A DNA stretch of 64,000 nucleotides, taken from assembly GCA_900618795.1 (NCBI GenBank), contig UYJD01000016.1, forward strand, positions 575,024-639,023, in the 5' to 3' direction. Of the stretch, positions 1 through 11,784 are shown piece after piece (within the stretch, counting starts at the first letter, position 1; each line of letters opens with the position of its first letter). Below the pieces are notes generated by a model, which was not told where the DNA came from, made no database searches, and was given only the letters and a program-made list of their open reading frames with translations. This DNA comes from Cyanodermella asteris. Its lineage: Eukaryota > Ascomycota > Lecanoromycetes > Ostropales > Stictidaceae. The translations under genes and the position numbers were made by a program.

Positions 1-652
1 CACCAAGCGGGTCCCAGACCCCAGTCTCGTCGAGACGATCGATGAGCGTGGTACCGGGGGGTTCGTGCGATGTCGCGGTCTGAGCATTGTTCTACCGAAA
101 AGCTGGAGCCTGTGATCGACTGCTGGCCTTTAGCAGAGCACGATTGATAGTAGGCGCCACATGCCGCGCAGACATGCATTTGGAAGGCGCTTCAGCTCCG
201 GGGCTGATGTAGTATTGTCAATCTGTTCTCGAGGTCGAGCCTACCAATCGGACAGCTCCAAGGGGGGCGATGTGACTGTATTCTTGCCAGTGGTGTGCTG
301 CCACACGGGTCGATAGCCAGCCATCAGCCATGCAACCAGGGTTCAAAGGCGCACCATTATGATTGCAGCACGGCTGGCGGGTGTGTAGTAAGACGTTGCA
401 AGAACGGTTGAGGACTTGGCTTTCGGCAGGGCTTGTGGTTCGGTGTCGCGTGGCTGTGAAGGCGCGGTATGGCTCGAGCGATGAGGCTCAACTGTTCGGC
501 TTCGGAGCGAACCCCGCAGGGTCCATGAGATCATTTTCAGAAGCTCGTTGCGAGATGGCTGAGTCGCCTGAATCTTTTTCCCTCACATGGTCTTGTTTTC
601 TGTCAGATCTTTGCCCTTTGCTTCCACTTCTCTGTTCGTCCGTGTACAAGCA
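1..652. other. Intergenic, upstream of the PLP decarboxylase
   Basis: No gene is supported here. A plus-strand frame is open from about 363 into the next gene, but its peptide resembles no family. The last 50 bases before the decarboxylase start are pyrimidine-rich, as expected of a fungal 5' leader. Confidence 0.5.
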
Positions 653-2133
653 ATGCCACCCGAACTACTGTCCGCACAGGGTTCTATTTGACCGTATCTG
701 CTGCGGATCCTGGCGTGGCAGATTTGGTGTCGGCTGCCGCCGATGTGCTGAAATATTCTGTAAACACTTCCTCGCCAGGATTTCTGGACAAGCTGTATTC
801 ATCACCCAGTCCTCCCGGTCTGGCGGCCGATCTAATTCTTTCGACTCTCAATACGAATGTACACGTATTCGGCTGCTCACCGGCCTTGACCCTGTTCGAA
901 AAGCACGTTGGGAAGGAGTTGGCCTCGCTCTTCGGTCTCCATGGAGCACAGTCTGGCGGCGTGACCGTCCCAGGGGGTGCCTCCGCGAACACGACCGCCA
1001 TGCTGGTGGCGAGGAATGTTAGGTTCCCCAAGATCAAGGACGACGGCATTGCCGCACTGCCGAAGAAGCTGGCCATATTCACCTCAAATGCCGCACACTA
1101 CTCAGTTGCGACGGCAGCGCAGGCTCTTGGATTCGGCAGCAAGTCTGTCAGAAAAGTGAAGAGTCTGAATGAAGCCATGGATCCCGTCGCCCTGGAGTGC
1201 TCCATTCAGGAAGCCATCCAAGAAGGTGCGATACCATTTTTCATTAGTGCCACCGCCGGCACGACTGTACGTGGAGCTTATGATGATTTGGAGGCAATTG
1301 GTGCCCTGGCACGGAAACACCATGCCTGGTTCCATGTTGATGCATGCTGGGGTGGCGGCGCCATTTTCTCCCCCAAGCTCTGCCATAAACTCAAGGGAAG
1401 TGGTCTCGCAGACAGCATTGCTTACAATCCCCACAAAATGATCGGTGTACCTCTGACGACTAGCTTCCTCCTCGGTTCAGATCTGAGGACATTCTGGACG
1501 GCAAACAGACTAGAGGCAGGTTATCTGTTCCATAACGACTCAGAAGATGCTCAGACTGTCGCAGTGCAGCCGAGCTGTGATACGAACATGCACAAAGAGA
1601 AGGAACAGGCCTTGGATAACAATGACTGGAGACAGAGTCCTTGGATATCGAAAGCACCGGCCGTCGAAAGTGTATACGATCTCGCCCAGTTCGTGCCTTC
1701 GTGCGGCCGCCGACCCGATGCTCTGAAACTGTACATGCACTGGCGGTACTATGGCACCGAGGGTATCGCGAGGCATGTTGAGACGTCGTTCGCCGGCGCT
1801 AGAAAAGTCATGCAACTGGTCAAGGAAAGTCCGGTGCTGCGTATCGTAGGTGAGGAAGAGCCGCCATGCGCCCAGGCGTGCTTCTATTACAGTGGAAGAG
1901 ACGGGAAATTGGGCATGCAAAAGGATGTCACCAGATCGATAGTGGCAAAGCTGGTGAACAGAGGCTGGATGACAGACTATGCGCCGGGCGACACTGCCGA
2001 CGCCGAATATTTGCGCGTAGTCTGCAACAGATTGACGACGGCTCCGGTCGCAGAGGGGTTGATCAAAGCAGTAACAGAGGCTGGACTGGAGGCTGAGAAG
2101 GAACTAGGTCTGTCGAATATACCAACATCTTAG
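653..2133 (+). CDS. Group II PLP-dependent decarboxylase (glutamate/cysteine-sulfinate decarboxylase-like)
   Basis: This probably removes the alpha-carboxyl group of an acidic amino acid such as glutamate, cysteine sulfinate or aspartate; the sequence does not fix the substrate. The model joins 653-680 and 722-2133 (479 aa). The ATG at 653 gives MPPELLSAQ, then a 41-nt GT...AG intron (681-721), then DLVSAAAD in frame. Without the intron the long frame has no ATG at its start. Visible motifs are PGGASANTTA (about 92-101), a cofactor-stacking His in NAAHYSV (about 136), HVDACWGG with the pyridine-binding Asp (about 216), and NPHKMIG with the PLP lysine (about 248). The length fits the family. 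The gene converges on a secreted-protein gene 317 bp away. The family call is firm; the first exon and substrate are inferred. Confidence 0.88.
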
Positions 2134-2450
2134 CATATAGACTTTGCACAATATAGAAGAAATAAACTTAGCAGCAAAGCTTTTTGGTGCCGAGATATGC
2201 AAAACATAGAAGAACAGGGTATCCAGAATACCCCTCGGATACCAGGATATATTCTACTTGATCCACCAAATGCTGCACCGTGCAAGGCAAACAATATTCA
2301 GGCATAGGTATCAAATTGTCTCGTCAACAAAATTGCTATATACATTGAATCGAAACGATGGAAAGGCTTGCAGTCGAGCAAAAGACCGCATCTGTCTAGA
2401 ATGGAAAAAGTCCCCATCTCCGAGCAGATTCCAAAAGGGAGGGGAATCAT

Positions 2451-3239
2451 CTAGTTGAAGAAAGTGATCTCGGCAGAGCCCCAGCCCTGGCATCCGCCCG
2501 AGTCTCCGCTGCCGTCGTAGCCCTTGCTGGCGCCGGGCTGCGATCCGTTCTCGCAGTTGTCCAAGTAGTAGGTGCCGGCCTCGTAGCACGAGTCGTAAGC
2601 CGGGTTGGTGATGCGCGAGCAGGTGAAGGCGCACTGGGAGACGCCGTTGGCCCACTCCGAGTTGCAGCCGTTGTTGGTGCGGATCTGCAGGCCGTTTCCG
2701 TGCATGTTGGGCTCGCGCGAGACGTCGAGCGTTCCGCCGGCGCCGGTGGACCACTCGCCCCAGACGTTCCAGATCTGGCCCGCGTTGTTGAGGAGGGTGC
2801 GGTGGTTGTAGATGGCGGCGAAGGCGCCGGAGAGATCGTCGTTCAGGGAGAGGGTCACGCTCTGGCCGTTGGGGACGGAGTAGGTGATGTCGGGGGCGCG
2901 GCCGCCGGCGCCGACGAAGGAGTTACCCTTGCCGTTCCAGAAGACGAGGATGATGTCCACGCCGGCCTGGTTGTGGTAGTTGAAGATCGAGCGGCCGCCG
3001 CGACCGATCCATACAGGTGCGTTGCCGGTGGGGTTGGAGCCGTGGCCGGCCATGTTGAGGTTGGACATGTATCGGCAGTCGGAGGCGCTGAGACCGTAGG
3101 GCAGGTTACCGCAGTCGAATCCGCGTGCGGTCAGGTTGTGGAGCTCGCTGGTCTCGGATAACTCGACAGCGCCGAGGGGAGCAGCAAGCGGAGCAGCGGC
3201 TGCCAGCGAGGCGAGCGCTGCGAGGACGAAGGACTTCAT
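2451..3239 (-). CDS. Secreted cysteine-containing protein, family not firmly recognised
   Basis: Single-exon gene of 262 aa. The frame is open further upstream, but the ATG at 3239 opens a clear signal peptide (MKSFVLAALASLAAAAPLAA), so I start there. The mature part has many Gly, Asn, Trp and aromatic residues and about ten cysteines, mostly in the last 75 residues, suggesting a disulfide-stabilised beta-rich extracellular fold. The run PNMHGNGLQIRTNNGC recalls fungal secreted proteins of the Asp f 4/thaumatin-like kind, from memory only. No catalytic motif is visible. It could be a wall-associated protein, allergen or effector candidate. Codon use is strongly biased to C/G at third positions, as in well expressed genes. 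A TATA-like box lies about 200 bp upstream. Confidence 0.8.
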   Translation of the reverse strand: MKSFVLAALASLAAAAPLAAPLGAVELSETSELHNLTARGFDCGNLPYGLSASDCRYMSNLNMAGHGSNPTGNAPVWIGRGGRSIFNYHNQAGVDIILVFWNGKGNSFVGAGGRAPDITYSVPNGQSVTLSLNDDLSGAFAAIYNHRTLLNNAGQIWNVWGEWSTGAGGTLDVSREPNMHGNGLQIRTNNGCNSEWANGVSQCAFTCSRITNPAYDSCYEAGTYYLDNCENGSQPGASKGYDGSGDSGGCQGWGSAEITFFN

Positions 3240-3436
3240 TGTGGCGGAAGAAAGATAAGAAATGAAGGCGCGAAAAGACTGAAGCCTCAAGGAGTGTGTG
3301 GTGGTGGTTGGAGCTGAAAAGGAGTGACAGCTGAAGGGAGTGAAAGGACGGCCTAAGCCAAGAACTGAAGCGAAGTGAATCCTGTAGAGGTGATAACGGA
3401 TGAAGCGCAGAAACAATGAAGAGGATTGCCCATCTT

Positions 3437-3444
3437 CTTTATAC
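3437..3444 (-). promoter_or_regulatory. TATA-like box for the secreted protein gene
   Basis: The minus strand reads GTATAAAG about 200 bp upstream of the ATG at 3239. The sequence between is strongly pyrimidine-rich on the coding strand, typical of a fungal leader. This is inferred from position and motif only. Confidence 0.4.
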
Positions 3445-4915
3445 AGAGGAAGAGTCCTTACCGTGAGCCTGGCAATCCAGGCCGGATGGCATGGTGTCTC
3501 TAGATTACCACCCACGCCCAGGATCCAACAGCGTCAATTGCAAGCAGCACACAGTAGTTGGTGGTCGGGCAAAGCGCATCCGGCGCCACCAGAAAACGTT
3601 TCGTTGAAGCCGAGCATCAGCTCAGCCACCAAGTAAGAAAAAGTTCGGTTCGTTAGGAGAGAACCAAATGCATGAGCCCTTTCTGCCATGTGGGCAACCA
3701 GACGATCAAACCAGAACACGCCCTCGAGAAGTGGTAGCAACGGCCAGATCCAACGCTGATTGGACTGGCTCACGGCTATGCGGATTCGGAAAAAGGTATT
3801 CGAAGATGCTGATTGGGGGAGCAAGACACAGGACCAACAGGCACAGGTTTGGATAAGCGGAGAGCTAAGCAAGAAGTGTTAAGATTCCGCAATAGTGAGG
3901 ATTCGCGAAGCAGCCACATTGTGTGCTGACAATCCTTGCACCGAGGCGCCAGCGTGGTACGGTTGGCTTGCAATATGCATCCAGCAGAGAAGCCGCGAGA
4001 ATTGTTGCATACTGTGGTGGGAATGAGAGTGACATGCGCTGACGGAGGTAGCAGAACGACGACGGACAGGAAGTACGTACCTGGCCAGAGAAGCGCCGGT
4101 GGAACAAGAACACAAACGATAACCAGAGAGTCGACGGTCGGAGGTCCAGCCTTGTGAGGAAGCTTTGGTCGATTGACCAGACTTCTAGACTCTTGATCGC
4201 CAGATCGCCGCTATCAGGACGGAGTCTCACCAGATCTTCGACCATCGCACATTGCGCATCGTCCTTCGCGTCTTTCGGGCGCCGGCGAAGGATGGTACGA
4301 AGTCAGCAAGTCAGCGCCGTCGCAATTTCGCCATTCGAAGAGTCGTTTCGAAGCCCACGTTGTAGTACGGCACGACGTTGGAATGATGAACGTTGTTGGT
4401 TGGCGCCCGTTTGAGCTTAGCGTGCTTCCAAGTCGGCCGCAGAGTCGACCACCGGCGTCTCGACTCATCGAAGTTGTTTCCACCACCGATAGTGAAAGCT
4501 ACAGAGTCCCTTTCGCCAGTATATCAACAACGACAGTGCGTCCTCTCACACTCAAATCCCCGCGCAGATCAAGCAAGATTGGCTATTGCGCCAGGGGATT
4601 TCAAACACTGCACTGCCATGGTCGAAGTTTACCACGTTGCAACCATGGCCTTATGACAAGTCGGCAGCCCAACTCGTTCGTAGGTACGACACAGCGAATG
4701 TTGTTATCTGAACCGTGTTCCCCAACCGGGTCCTCTCATCGTTACTCAATTCGGCGCCAACACGTTTGCTGCTCGCCTGCTGGGAAGCCACTATTATTGG
4801 TATCGAATTCAATCGAGACTTGCGGCGAATGTTGATTTCCTGGCAAGGAAGACGGTATCATCACCGCGAACGGGTCTTGCCCTGACGTAAATCTCTGAAA
4901 GTCTCGCCGACATGC
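3445..4915. other. Intergenic region without a supported gene
   Basis: It lies between two minus-strand genes. Several open frames of 110-150 codons exist on both strands (for example 4383-4835 plus), but they overlap one another, lack family resemblance and have unbiased composition. I see no repeat or RNA gene. Confidence 0.5.
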
Positions 4916-7048
4916 CTACTTTACGATCGCGCTTCCATTGCCTCCCTGAACGTGTACGGTGAGCAGCTTCTCCCCAAAAGGGCTGTACGTCTCCGACAGC
5001 CGGGCTGACTGGACAATCTCCCCGTTCTCAGCTACGCTGACTTGGTTCGTACCACCTGCTGCCAAGGTGATTACGCCGCTTGTATTCTCCGGAGTCGCCC
5101 ACGTTAGCGCGAAATCACCGTTCTTCGCCTTCGTCCACTTCGCCTGAAACTTCCCTAGTCCCGTCGTGAAGCCAGCCTCGGCAAATGTCAAATTGCCGGT
5201 CTGTGGAGCTAACGTCCAGTTCTGACCCAACGGTGACACCACGTCCAATCCGACGACAAAGTTCGTCAGCCCGCTTGTGGGACCGGAACTCCAGCCGTGA
5301 GCATGGCTTGGGTACGATTCGTCGTAAGAGTAGCCTCTATTGCTGCGATATGAGAACGATCCGTTCGTCAGGTAGCCTTCGATGACTGTGCTCTGCGTGC
5401 CATTGGCGTTGTTCTGGTACCAACCCCAGGTCGTTCGCATCAGCTCAAACGCTCGATCGGTGTCTCGCTGCGTAAAGCGCCCGAGCAGTTCGAAGCTGGA
5501 AATGAACGGTGAGATGTTGTAAGGTAGCTTAGGTGTCTCAGGCCCGATAGGAGTCCAGTTCTTGACGAGTGCTCTTGCGATGCTCTGAATGTTGGATGCG
5601 AAGGTCTTGCTGTACGATGACGAGTTGGCTGAAGACGGGATAGACCAAAGAAGCGAAAGCGAGTTTGCGTCTTGGGGTCGTAAGGCAGTCGAAGTATCGT
5701 TGTCCTTGTATGATCCAGTGCTTTGGTCCCAGGTCTTGTTGTTTATTGCCAAGCGCAACGTCGTGGCACGCTCTTGGTAGAGTTCAGCCAGCGAGGAATT
5801 TCCCATCCAGGTGGCAAGCTGGGATCCAGTCTCCAATGTGCGATAGAGAATCATGTTGGCTTCGGTGTTGTGAAAGCCTACGCACAGTTACTGGTAAGCT
5901 CGTATACCCTAAGTGAACGACGCCATTGGATAGTGCTTACCTTGTTGCCAACGTGCCCAGTCTCGGATGCCTGTGACATTGAGCAGCGAAGAATTATCGA
6001 CCTTGCCGTAGACATACTCCATGGCCTTCAGATACTTCGGCCAGTTGCTGACAACAAAATTCGTATCATTTGTGTACAGATAATAGTTGTAGGTCCCAAT
6101 CATGCTCCACATGTGATACGTGTCAGAGCCGGTCTGCGAAAGTGGAGGTCCTGATTCTGCGAATGCTCCACTCGAAGCTTGCGTGTTATACATGACCTGC
6201 AAAGCATTCTTGACACTTTCCAGGTCTCCTAAGCTCACAAAGGTAGATGGTACTGCAATTCCCATGTCGCCGGGCCACACTGCACGATCGCGCTTCGCAC
6301 CATCCACAATTATTGTGTCTCCCGATCCCATCATGGCGTTATTTGCCCAGCCTTTGGACAACATGGGTACCTGACGCCCAGTATTCACTGGTACGCAATT
6401 GCTTTGCAGAGTGTAGGCGCCCGCATACCAGATTTTGTTGAGCAAATCGTCGCTCGAGTAGAAATAACCTTGATAGGCTTGCAGGTTCGACCAAGTAGGC
6501 TGGAAGTCGAGCTCCACATTCACATTCGATATCGACGCCGTGGCCGAAGAATTGGTCACCAGGAAAACGGTCATGTAACGAAAGCCGCCACGAAGACTCT
6601 TTTGCGGCATCGTATATGTGTTGTTTGCGCTCGCTGCTGTGAACGTGGTGTACAGTGCACCGTCGGGGCCTTGGAACTTGCCGTTAGACGAATCTGACCA
6701 TTCTCCAACAAAATCCTTCGCTTCGGTGAACGCGATCCCCAACTGGCCGGTACCTGCGGAAGTAAAGTCGAAAGATATGATTCCTCCCACCTCCTTTCCA
6801 AAGTCGAAAGTCGTCAATGAGCCGTTCCCGCTGAGCTTGGTCGAGGATGAGTAGTCATTTTGCGTCAGACCCGGCCACGAAAGCACGTATGTGGGAGCAA
6901 CGCTTCTTGTCGAGGGAGAATAGTTGTATTCGTCCCATGGCCCCGAGAAGGCGGCGGAGTCAATAGGAGAGCAGGTGACGTTCTGCCAGCACTGGGCGAG
7001 GACATAGGCAGGGCCGGTCAGAGTTAGGAGAGTTGATAGCAATTTCAT
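4916..7048 (-). CDS. Secreted alpha-L-rhamnosidase, GH78-like
   Basis: A secreted glycoside hydrolase expected to release alpha-L-rhamnose from plant polysaccharides or glycosides. Two exons, 7048-5941 and 5877-4916, are joined across a 63-nt intron (5878-5940, donor GTAAGC). The joint restores GFHNTEANM, normal for the helical barrel. The product is 689 aa with a signal peptide of about 18 residues, an N-terminal beta-sandwich and a C-terminal (alpha/alpha)6 barrel. DGAKRDR (249-255) followed by WPGD (258-261) is the family's conserved acidic cluster holding the general acid; HGWSSGP lies near the C-terminus. Many N-x-S/T sites fit secretion. The neighbouring genes do not form a sugar-utilisation cluster. 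Exact linkage specificity cannot be read from sequence. Confidence 0.92.
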
Positions 7049-8421
7049 GATTGAGAAGGTCTTTCTGACGACGGAAAGAGTTCACTAGAAGCATGAAAAG
7101 CGTCCAGCTTTTGAAACTTGGAGTACTCGATACTTGTGCTCTGGACAGAGCCATATCGGCCGTTACACCCTCCATTGCGGCGGGTCAATACTAGCCCCTG
7201 CCGTGTGAGTCGCGAGACGCAGAGCAAGTGTTCGAAGCCTTGACGGATCGAGAGAGTGAATGCGTGGGGGCACAATCGTACATCAGGAATGGTGGCCTCG
7301 AGACCTTGGCCATGTTCCTGGGACCTTAGCGCGAGTTCCCCGCAACGGTGTGCATGGGCTTTTGTGGGGAGTGAATCTCAAAGCGGAGTTCGGTATAAAG
7401 ATGCAACACAAGCCGCAGGCCAATATCAGATCCAGCAGATCTTAAATCTTACTGGTCGACGAAGGACCAGATGTTAGTGTCCCTGACAATGATAGAGTTG
7501 ACGCAGTTTTCAATCTTGGTAGGGCAGCAAGAAGCCGCCGTCGTCATTCCGTCCATACCTGAGGTACCAACTGATCGCATGGCCAAATACTCCTAGACAG
7601 GTAACTGGCCGGGTTCCTAGCCGAGTCTCCAGCCAGGCACCCAGTTAAGTACCCAACCAGGTATCTTCTGGAACACCTACTTAGGGAGGCTGTCGGCAGA
7701 GCCTTTCTCCGTCCGCCTTTCTCCGTCCGAGGCTGGAAGGCTGTTCTCGCCCAACGCAAGCATCGCACGCGCCCCTTCCCGATCGAATTATTCGCGTCAA
7801 ACGTTACCACGCATGAGGATGGCTTGGTCAGATCCTGGATTTGCGACCAGAGGTCGTAAAACACCCTCATGAGTTGAGCACGAAGACCTTGTGTGCAAGA
7901 AGCTTCTCGGGGCTTGAGCATGGCGAAAGACATGAAGGCCTTGCATATTTTGAGCGTTCGTCGGTGTGTCGGAATACCGTCTTCGGGACAAGAAAAGCTC
8001 TTGAATACTCGCTTTACAGCATCGCGTCTAGCCATCTCACCAAGCGGATCTTTTCTGCATTTGCATGCCAACTTGCGCATCCCCTGGTTGTGGCTCAAGA
8101 CACGGCGCACGCCACATGTCATCTCGACCTTTCCAGACACACGCTAGGAAACCAGAGCCAATCGGCGCTCTCCGAGTGAAATTGAATGGTCCGAGGCGGA
8201 TTCCTCATTACCTATCCTGGCTCCAGAGCCAGACACGGGAACATGAGGCTGTTCTCGAGCTTCGTGGCCTACGCTCGTGGTCTAAGCGACCTGCCGGTGC
8301 CGAGCAGCTTCTAGGAGTTATGAGATAAGGGGACGCCTCTCGATTTTCCTTCTCATCCTTCTTGCTGTCCCCGGGCACGCGTTGACTGCATTTCGATCAT
8401 TTCAATCCTTCGTTCAGCACA
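7049..8421. other. Divergent promoter region with a degenerate minisatellite
   Basis: It lies between the rhamnosidase and the mucin-like gene, which point away from each other. No gene is firmly supported. A minus-strand frame (7544-8140) is open for 198 codons but lacks an ATG at its start and contains the 12-bp repeat described separately. The last 80 bases before 8422 are pyrimidine-rich. Confidence 0.5.
7588..7683. repeat. Degenerate 12-bp tandem repeat, about 8 units
   Basis: Eight consecutive 12-base units, counted from 7588, align by eye to the consensus RGTACCTAGCCA. The best units are at 7612, 7624 and 7648. Because 12 is a multiple of 3 the minus strand reads as four-residue repeats (YLVG, YLTG, CLAG and so on). 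It looks like an old, decayed minisatellite. Confidence 0.55.
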
Positions 8422-9629
8422 ATGTATAATTATTCGGCAACTCTGCTTCTGTCGCTCATTCCAGCCGTCCTAGCACAATGTCCCGCAAATCCCACTGTCA
8501 CCGAGACAGCATACCAGTAAGTCTGGGCTGTTCTCAATTGACCCAAGCAAAACAACTGACGTTCACTAGGACTGACATTTCGACTACCACCGTGACAACA
8601 ATCGCAGGAAGGTAAGCTTCAAACGTACACGCCAATACCGAGGGCGGGCTGTTGACATTGGAATGCAGCACCTCGTATGTCTTTCTGCCCGGTAACCCTC
8701 CTGCCGCAACACCCGTGAAAGCGAAAAAGAAGCGTTCGAAATGCAAGCCGTCCGTTCGTTCTTCTACGACGCTGTTGACCGTCACGACGTCGGTCGACTC
8801 TACTTCCTTGGTATCGCAGACTACCGAGCCTTCGTCAACTGTCTCTGGGTCTTCCACCTTATCGACCAGCGATTCCTCGACGGCAACGACCGAAGTCTCG
8901 GCCACTACGGAACAGCCCACTTCAACCGACCCGGCGACCAACACGGAGCAGCCGACCACCACGGATGCTACCACGACCACGACCACGGATGAGGCTACAT
9001 CCACCGAACAAGCTAGCACTACCGAAGGAGCAACATCTACAAGTCAGGTCACTACTACCGAAGAGGCTACGAGCACAGACGCGCCTACCTCAACAGACCA
9101 AACCACCAGCACGAATGAGCCAACAACCTCACTCATCGACGCGACGACCACTACTTCCACCGAATCTTGCCCTCCCACCAGCACCGTAACCATTACAGCC
9201 ACAGCAACCGCAACCGCAGTCGCGACAAGCACCGTGACTCAAGCGCCTGTCAAGACCGCTTATCCCTGCGCCACGCCCATCCCCACCTTGTCAGGCTCGC
9301 TCTACGGCGACTATGTTTATAGCGGTAATCTCGGCCTCACCAACAGCCTCTACTATCTCAACTCTCCACAGGGCGCGAGCGTAGAGGCATGCTGCAACAC
9401 CTGCTACTTTGGCACCCAAAACTGCGTTCAGGCCTATTTTTATGCCTACCAGGGCTGCGTCGTGAGCACAGCTACGGCTGCGGGTATTGGAAGTGGAACG
9501 GGCGTCACGGGACAGTGTCCTGCGGGAACGATTAGTGGACTGACGTATAAACCTGACACGAACCCAGCATTCAGGTCAACGGGGAATATCGCGGGGCCGT
9601 GTGGGCAGGCGTACGCTAATATCTCATAA
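8422..9629 (+). CDS. Secreted mucin-like Ser/Thr-rich protein with C-terminal cysteine domain
   Basis: Three exons: 8422-8516, 8570-8611 and 8669-9629 (365 aa). Both introns (53 and 57 nt) have good donors (GTAAGT, GTAAGC) and keep the frame. The ATG at 8422 starts a signal peptide ending near VLAQ. Residues about 45-220 are almost entirely Ser, Thr, Glu and Ala in loosely repeated TTE/TST blocks, a likely O-glycosylated stalk. After a TxTxTA-rich stretch comes a domain of about 100 residues with six to seven cysteines (VEACCNTCY, NCVQAYFY, GCVV, GQCP, GPCG), resembling PAN/apple-like domains of fungal wall proteins. I see no GPI signal or membrane segment. The likely role is at the hyphal surface or in adhesion; no enzyme motif is present. 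Confidence 0.85.
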
Positions 9630-10330
9630 ACACGCTACAACACAAGCTCCTTTTTTTGTCCGAGTCTAATACAACAATACACGATGATATTGGTCTCCCA
9701 CATCTGATAGTGTCGATCCTCAATCCGTCTATGTGGTCTCAATAATGCGCCATTGTTCTTGGGTAATCTTAGGTTCTGACCTTATATGGCTGAAGTTTTC
9801 AAACATTTATACTGCGGCCTAGCCGTGGCCACCTCGGCGTAAAAGGCATGTTGGCTTTTGCGCACCGGAACGTTTACATACTCGGCCGAATCTCAACCAA
9901 GACACAACCAGTCCTGGTCGACAAGTGGTGAAGCTTTTTATTGCCAATGGCTTGCAAGCCGAAGTTCCTGTAGGGCGAAAGGTTACTGATACCAGTCCGG
10001 GCTCCTCGAAACCGAAGAGGCCTCCAAAATCGCAAGTTCAAGATTGTTTCACGGCTGAGCGTCGGCACCCGTCGCCGTCTCAAGCACAGCCTTTGCTTAG
10101 TCCAAATTGGCTGAAAATTTCGGGAGGATCTTGTAGGAACCATTGAGCATTGTCAATACAAAGGCCGAACTTTGGGCTTCGTCTGTGCCAGTCGGTTCTT
10201 GACACGAGTCAAAGCGTAGATCATCAGCTGCATTGCCTATCTTGTACAAAACTCCTTTCTTTTATTCGGCTCACCCATTGTACCCGCCGCGCCAAAAACT
10301 ATACGCCATTGAGTAGTAACAAAAAATCGT
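9630..10330. other. Intergenic between convergent genes
   Basis: The 700 bases between two converging 3' ends hold no convincing coding frame, repeat or RNA gene. Confidence 0.5.
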
Positions 10331-11031
10331 CTAAATGAGATGCTTGCTTCTGAAGTAGGCTCGGAGGTAGATGACCTGCCAAACACCCAGACCGACGAGC
10401 ATACCCATTGTACCGAAGGCAAACCACTTCACTCGCTCATTTGTGCTCTCGTTGGTGTCGCGCAGCTTCTGCTCACGGTGGCGCAAATAGTCCATCTCGG
10501 TGACAATCTCTTGCACGGCGTCCTCAATTCGTCGCAGTTCCGTCTCCATGGGCTTGAGTTTCTCGGAGGCTTGGATGGCGGACCAGTCCTTTGCGTCGGC
10601 GCCGATGTCGATGTCGAGCTCGATGTGTCTTGACGGTTGCCCGTCTGCGGTTCCCGTTAGCCAAGTTCGCTTCTACCTTGCCAATTGGAATTTCTGCACG
10701 TACGCCCACTTGTCAGGTAGTTGTTGAAGCACACATCAAATGCCGCGTCTGCATGCGCCGTGAAAGCCATTCTGGACTCGCCAGCGACATTCTTGGCCTT
10801 TCCATACTGATTCCCCGCCGTGTCGTGGATCCAGAAGTCGACATTCTGGTTATCTTCCTTCGAGCCATCCGTCGTTACCGTGACCACCACCAGAGTTTCG
10901 GCAGAGACAAAGTTGCGGATGCATCGATCGTACTTCCCATGCCGGGCGGCGTGGCCTTGAGCCAAGAGGTCGAACTTCAGAGCGGACGAGAGGGTGAGGA
11001 GTGTGGCGAGGAGGACAAGGAGAGGGTGCAT
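10331..11031 (-). CDS. erv25: p24-family COPII cargo receptor Erv25
   Basis: A p24/emp24 protein cycling between ER and Golgi, where it helps package GPI-anchored and other cargo into COPII vesicles. Exons 11031-10704 and 10644-10331 are separated by a 59-nt intron (donor GTACGT), giving 213 aa. It has a signal peptide, a lumenal GOLD domain with paired cysteines (RCIRNF, DVCFNN), a coiled coil ([14 protein letters not shown]), one transmembrane segment near the C-terminus and a short tail ending YFRSKHLI, very like known Erv25 tails. An alternative in-frame ATG lies 24 bases upstream (11055); I prefer 11031 because it gives the usual signal peptide. The gene is divergent from the prenylcysteine oxidase gene. 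Gaa1, elsewhere in this window, acts on the same GPI cargo class. Confidence 0.94.
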
Positions 11032-11784
11032 TATCGGCCGTATCGTTGACAACATGGTGGGCGCTGGGGACGAGACATGCGATAGGTATAGACTCGCTTC
11101 GTGGGATTTGTTCAGTTCAGGGACCCGGCAAGGACAGCTGGAGGATCGGCGGCGGAGAAACTGCGCTTCCGGGGATGCGGAGCAGCTTAAGCCGCGAGTC
11201 GCGTCAAGCGCAAAGCTTCTCAATGAGCTTCAGAACTCGTTCAAACTGATACCTCGAGCTTAAGCAAGAGGAGATTTCCATGCCTCGAATCGGCGATGAA
11301 CCTGGATGAAGTATACTCCAACCGTGCGATTCGTCAGGCAAACAGTACCAGACGAACCTTGCCCTTTGCGCTGCTCGCCCATTGGCTGGACCTGAATGAG
11401 TCGCCATTCAGTTTGAGGCAACCATAGTTTGCCTCCTTGCTTTTGTGTATCTACATGCCGCCACATTGTTCTCAACTCGAACTGTTTGAGACTTTACGGA
11501 GCTTGCCCTTTAATATCCGAGCTCTCGTGGTACAAGTTTGCTTGAGGCAAGCAACTTCATCTCTCAGGACTCAAATATCTCCACTTCGAGTTGACGCAAA
11601 CATCTCGACAACCTGCACCGATCACGATCAACAAACTTCCTCGACAGATCCTGCAGGCCACAAAACCGCATCGTTATTCTGACTTGGTTGCTCTTTGCCG
11701 GTTCACTTGTCTCGAACAAAGGGTATCACTCGTCTGCCATCCATATCACCAATCTCAGTTCCGTCTTCAAACCCGCCCAGAGAG
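11032..11784. other. Divergent promoter region of erv25 and prenylcysteine oxidase
   Basis: No gene is supported. The stretch must hold both promoters. The 250 bases before 11785 are rich in C and T with short A/T runs, typical of a fungal leader. Confidence 0.5.

Noticed and set aside
7544-8140. 198-codon minus-strand frame containing the 12-bp repeat
   Set aside because: The frame begins without ATG and stays open partly because the repeat period is a multiple of three; there is no family match.
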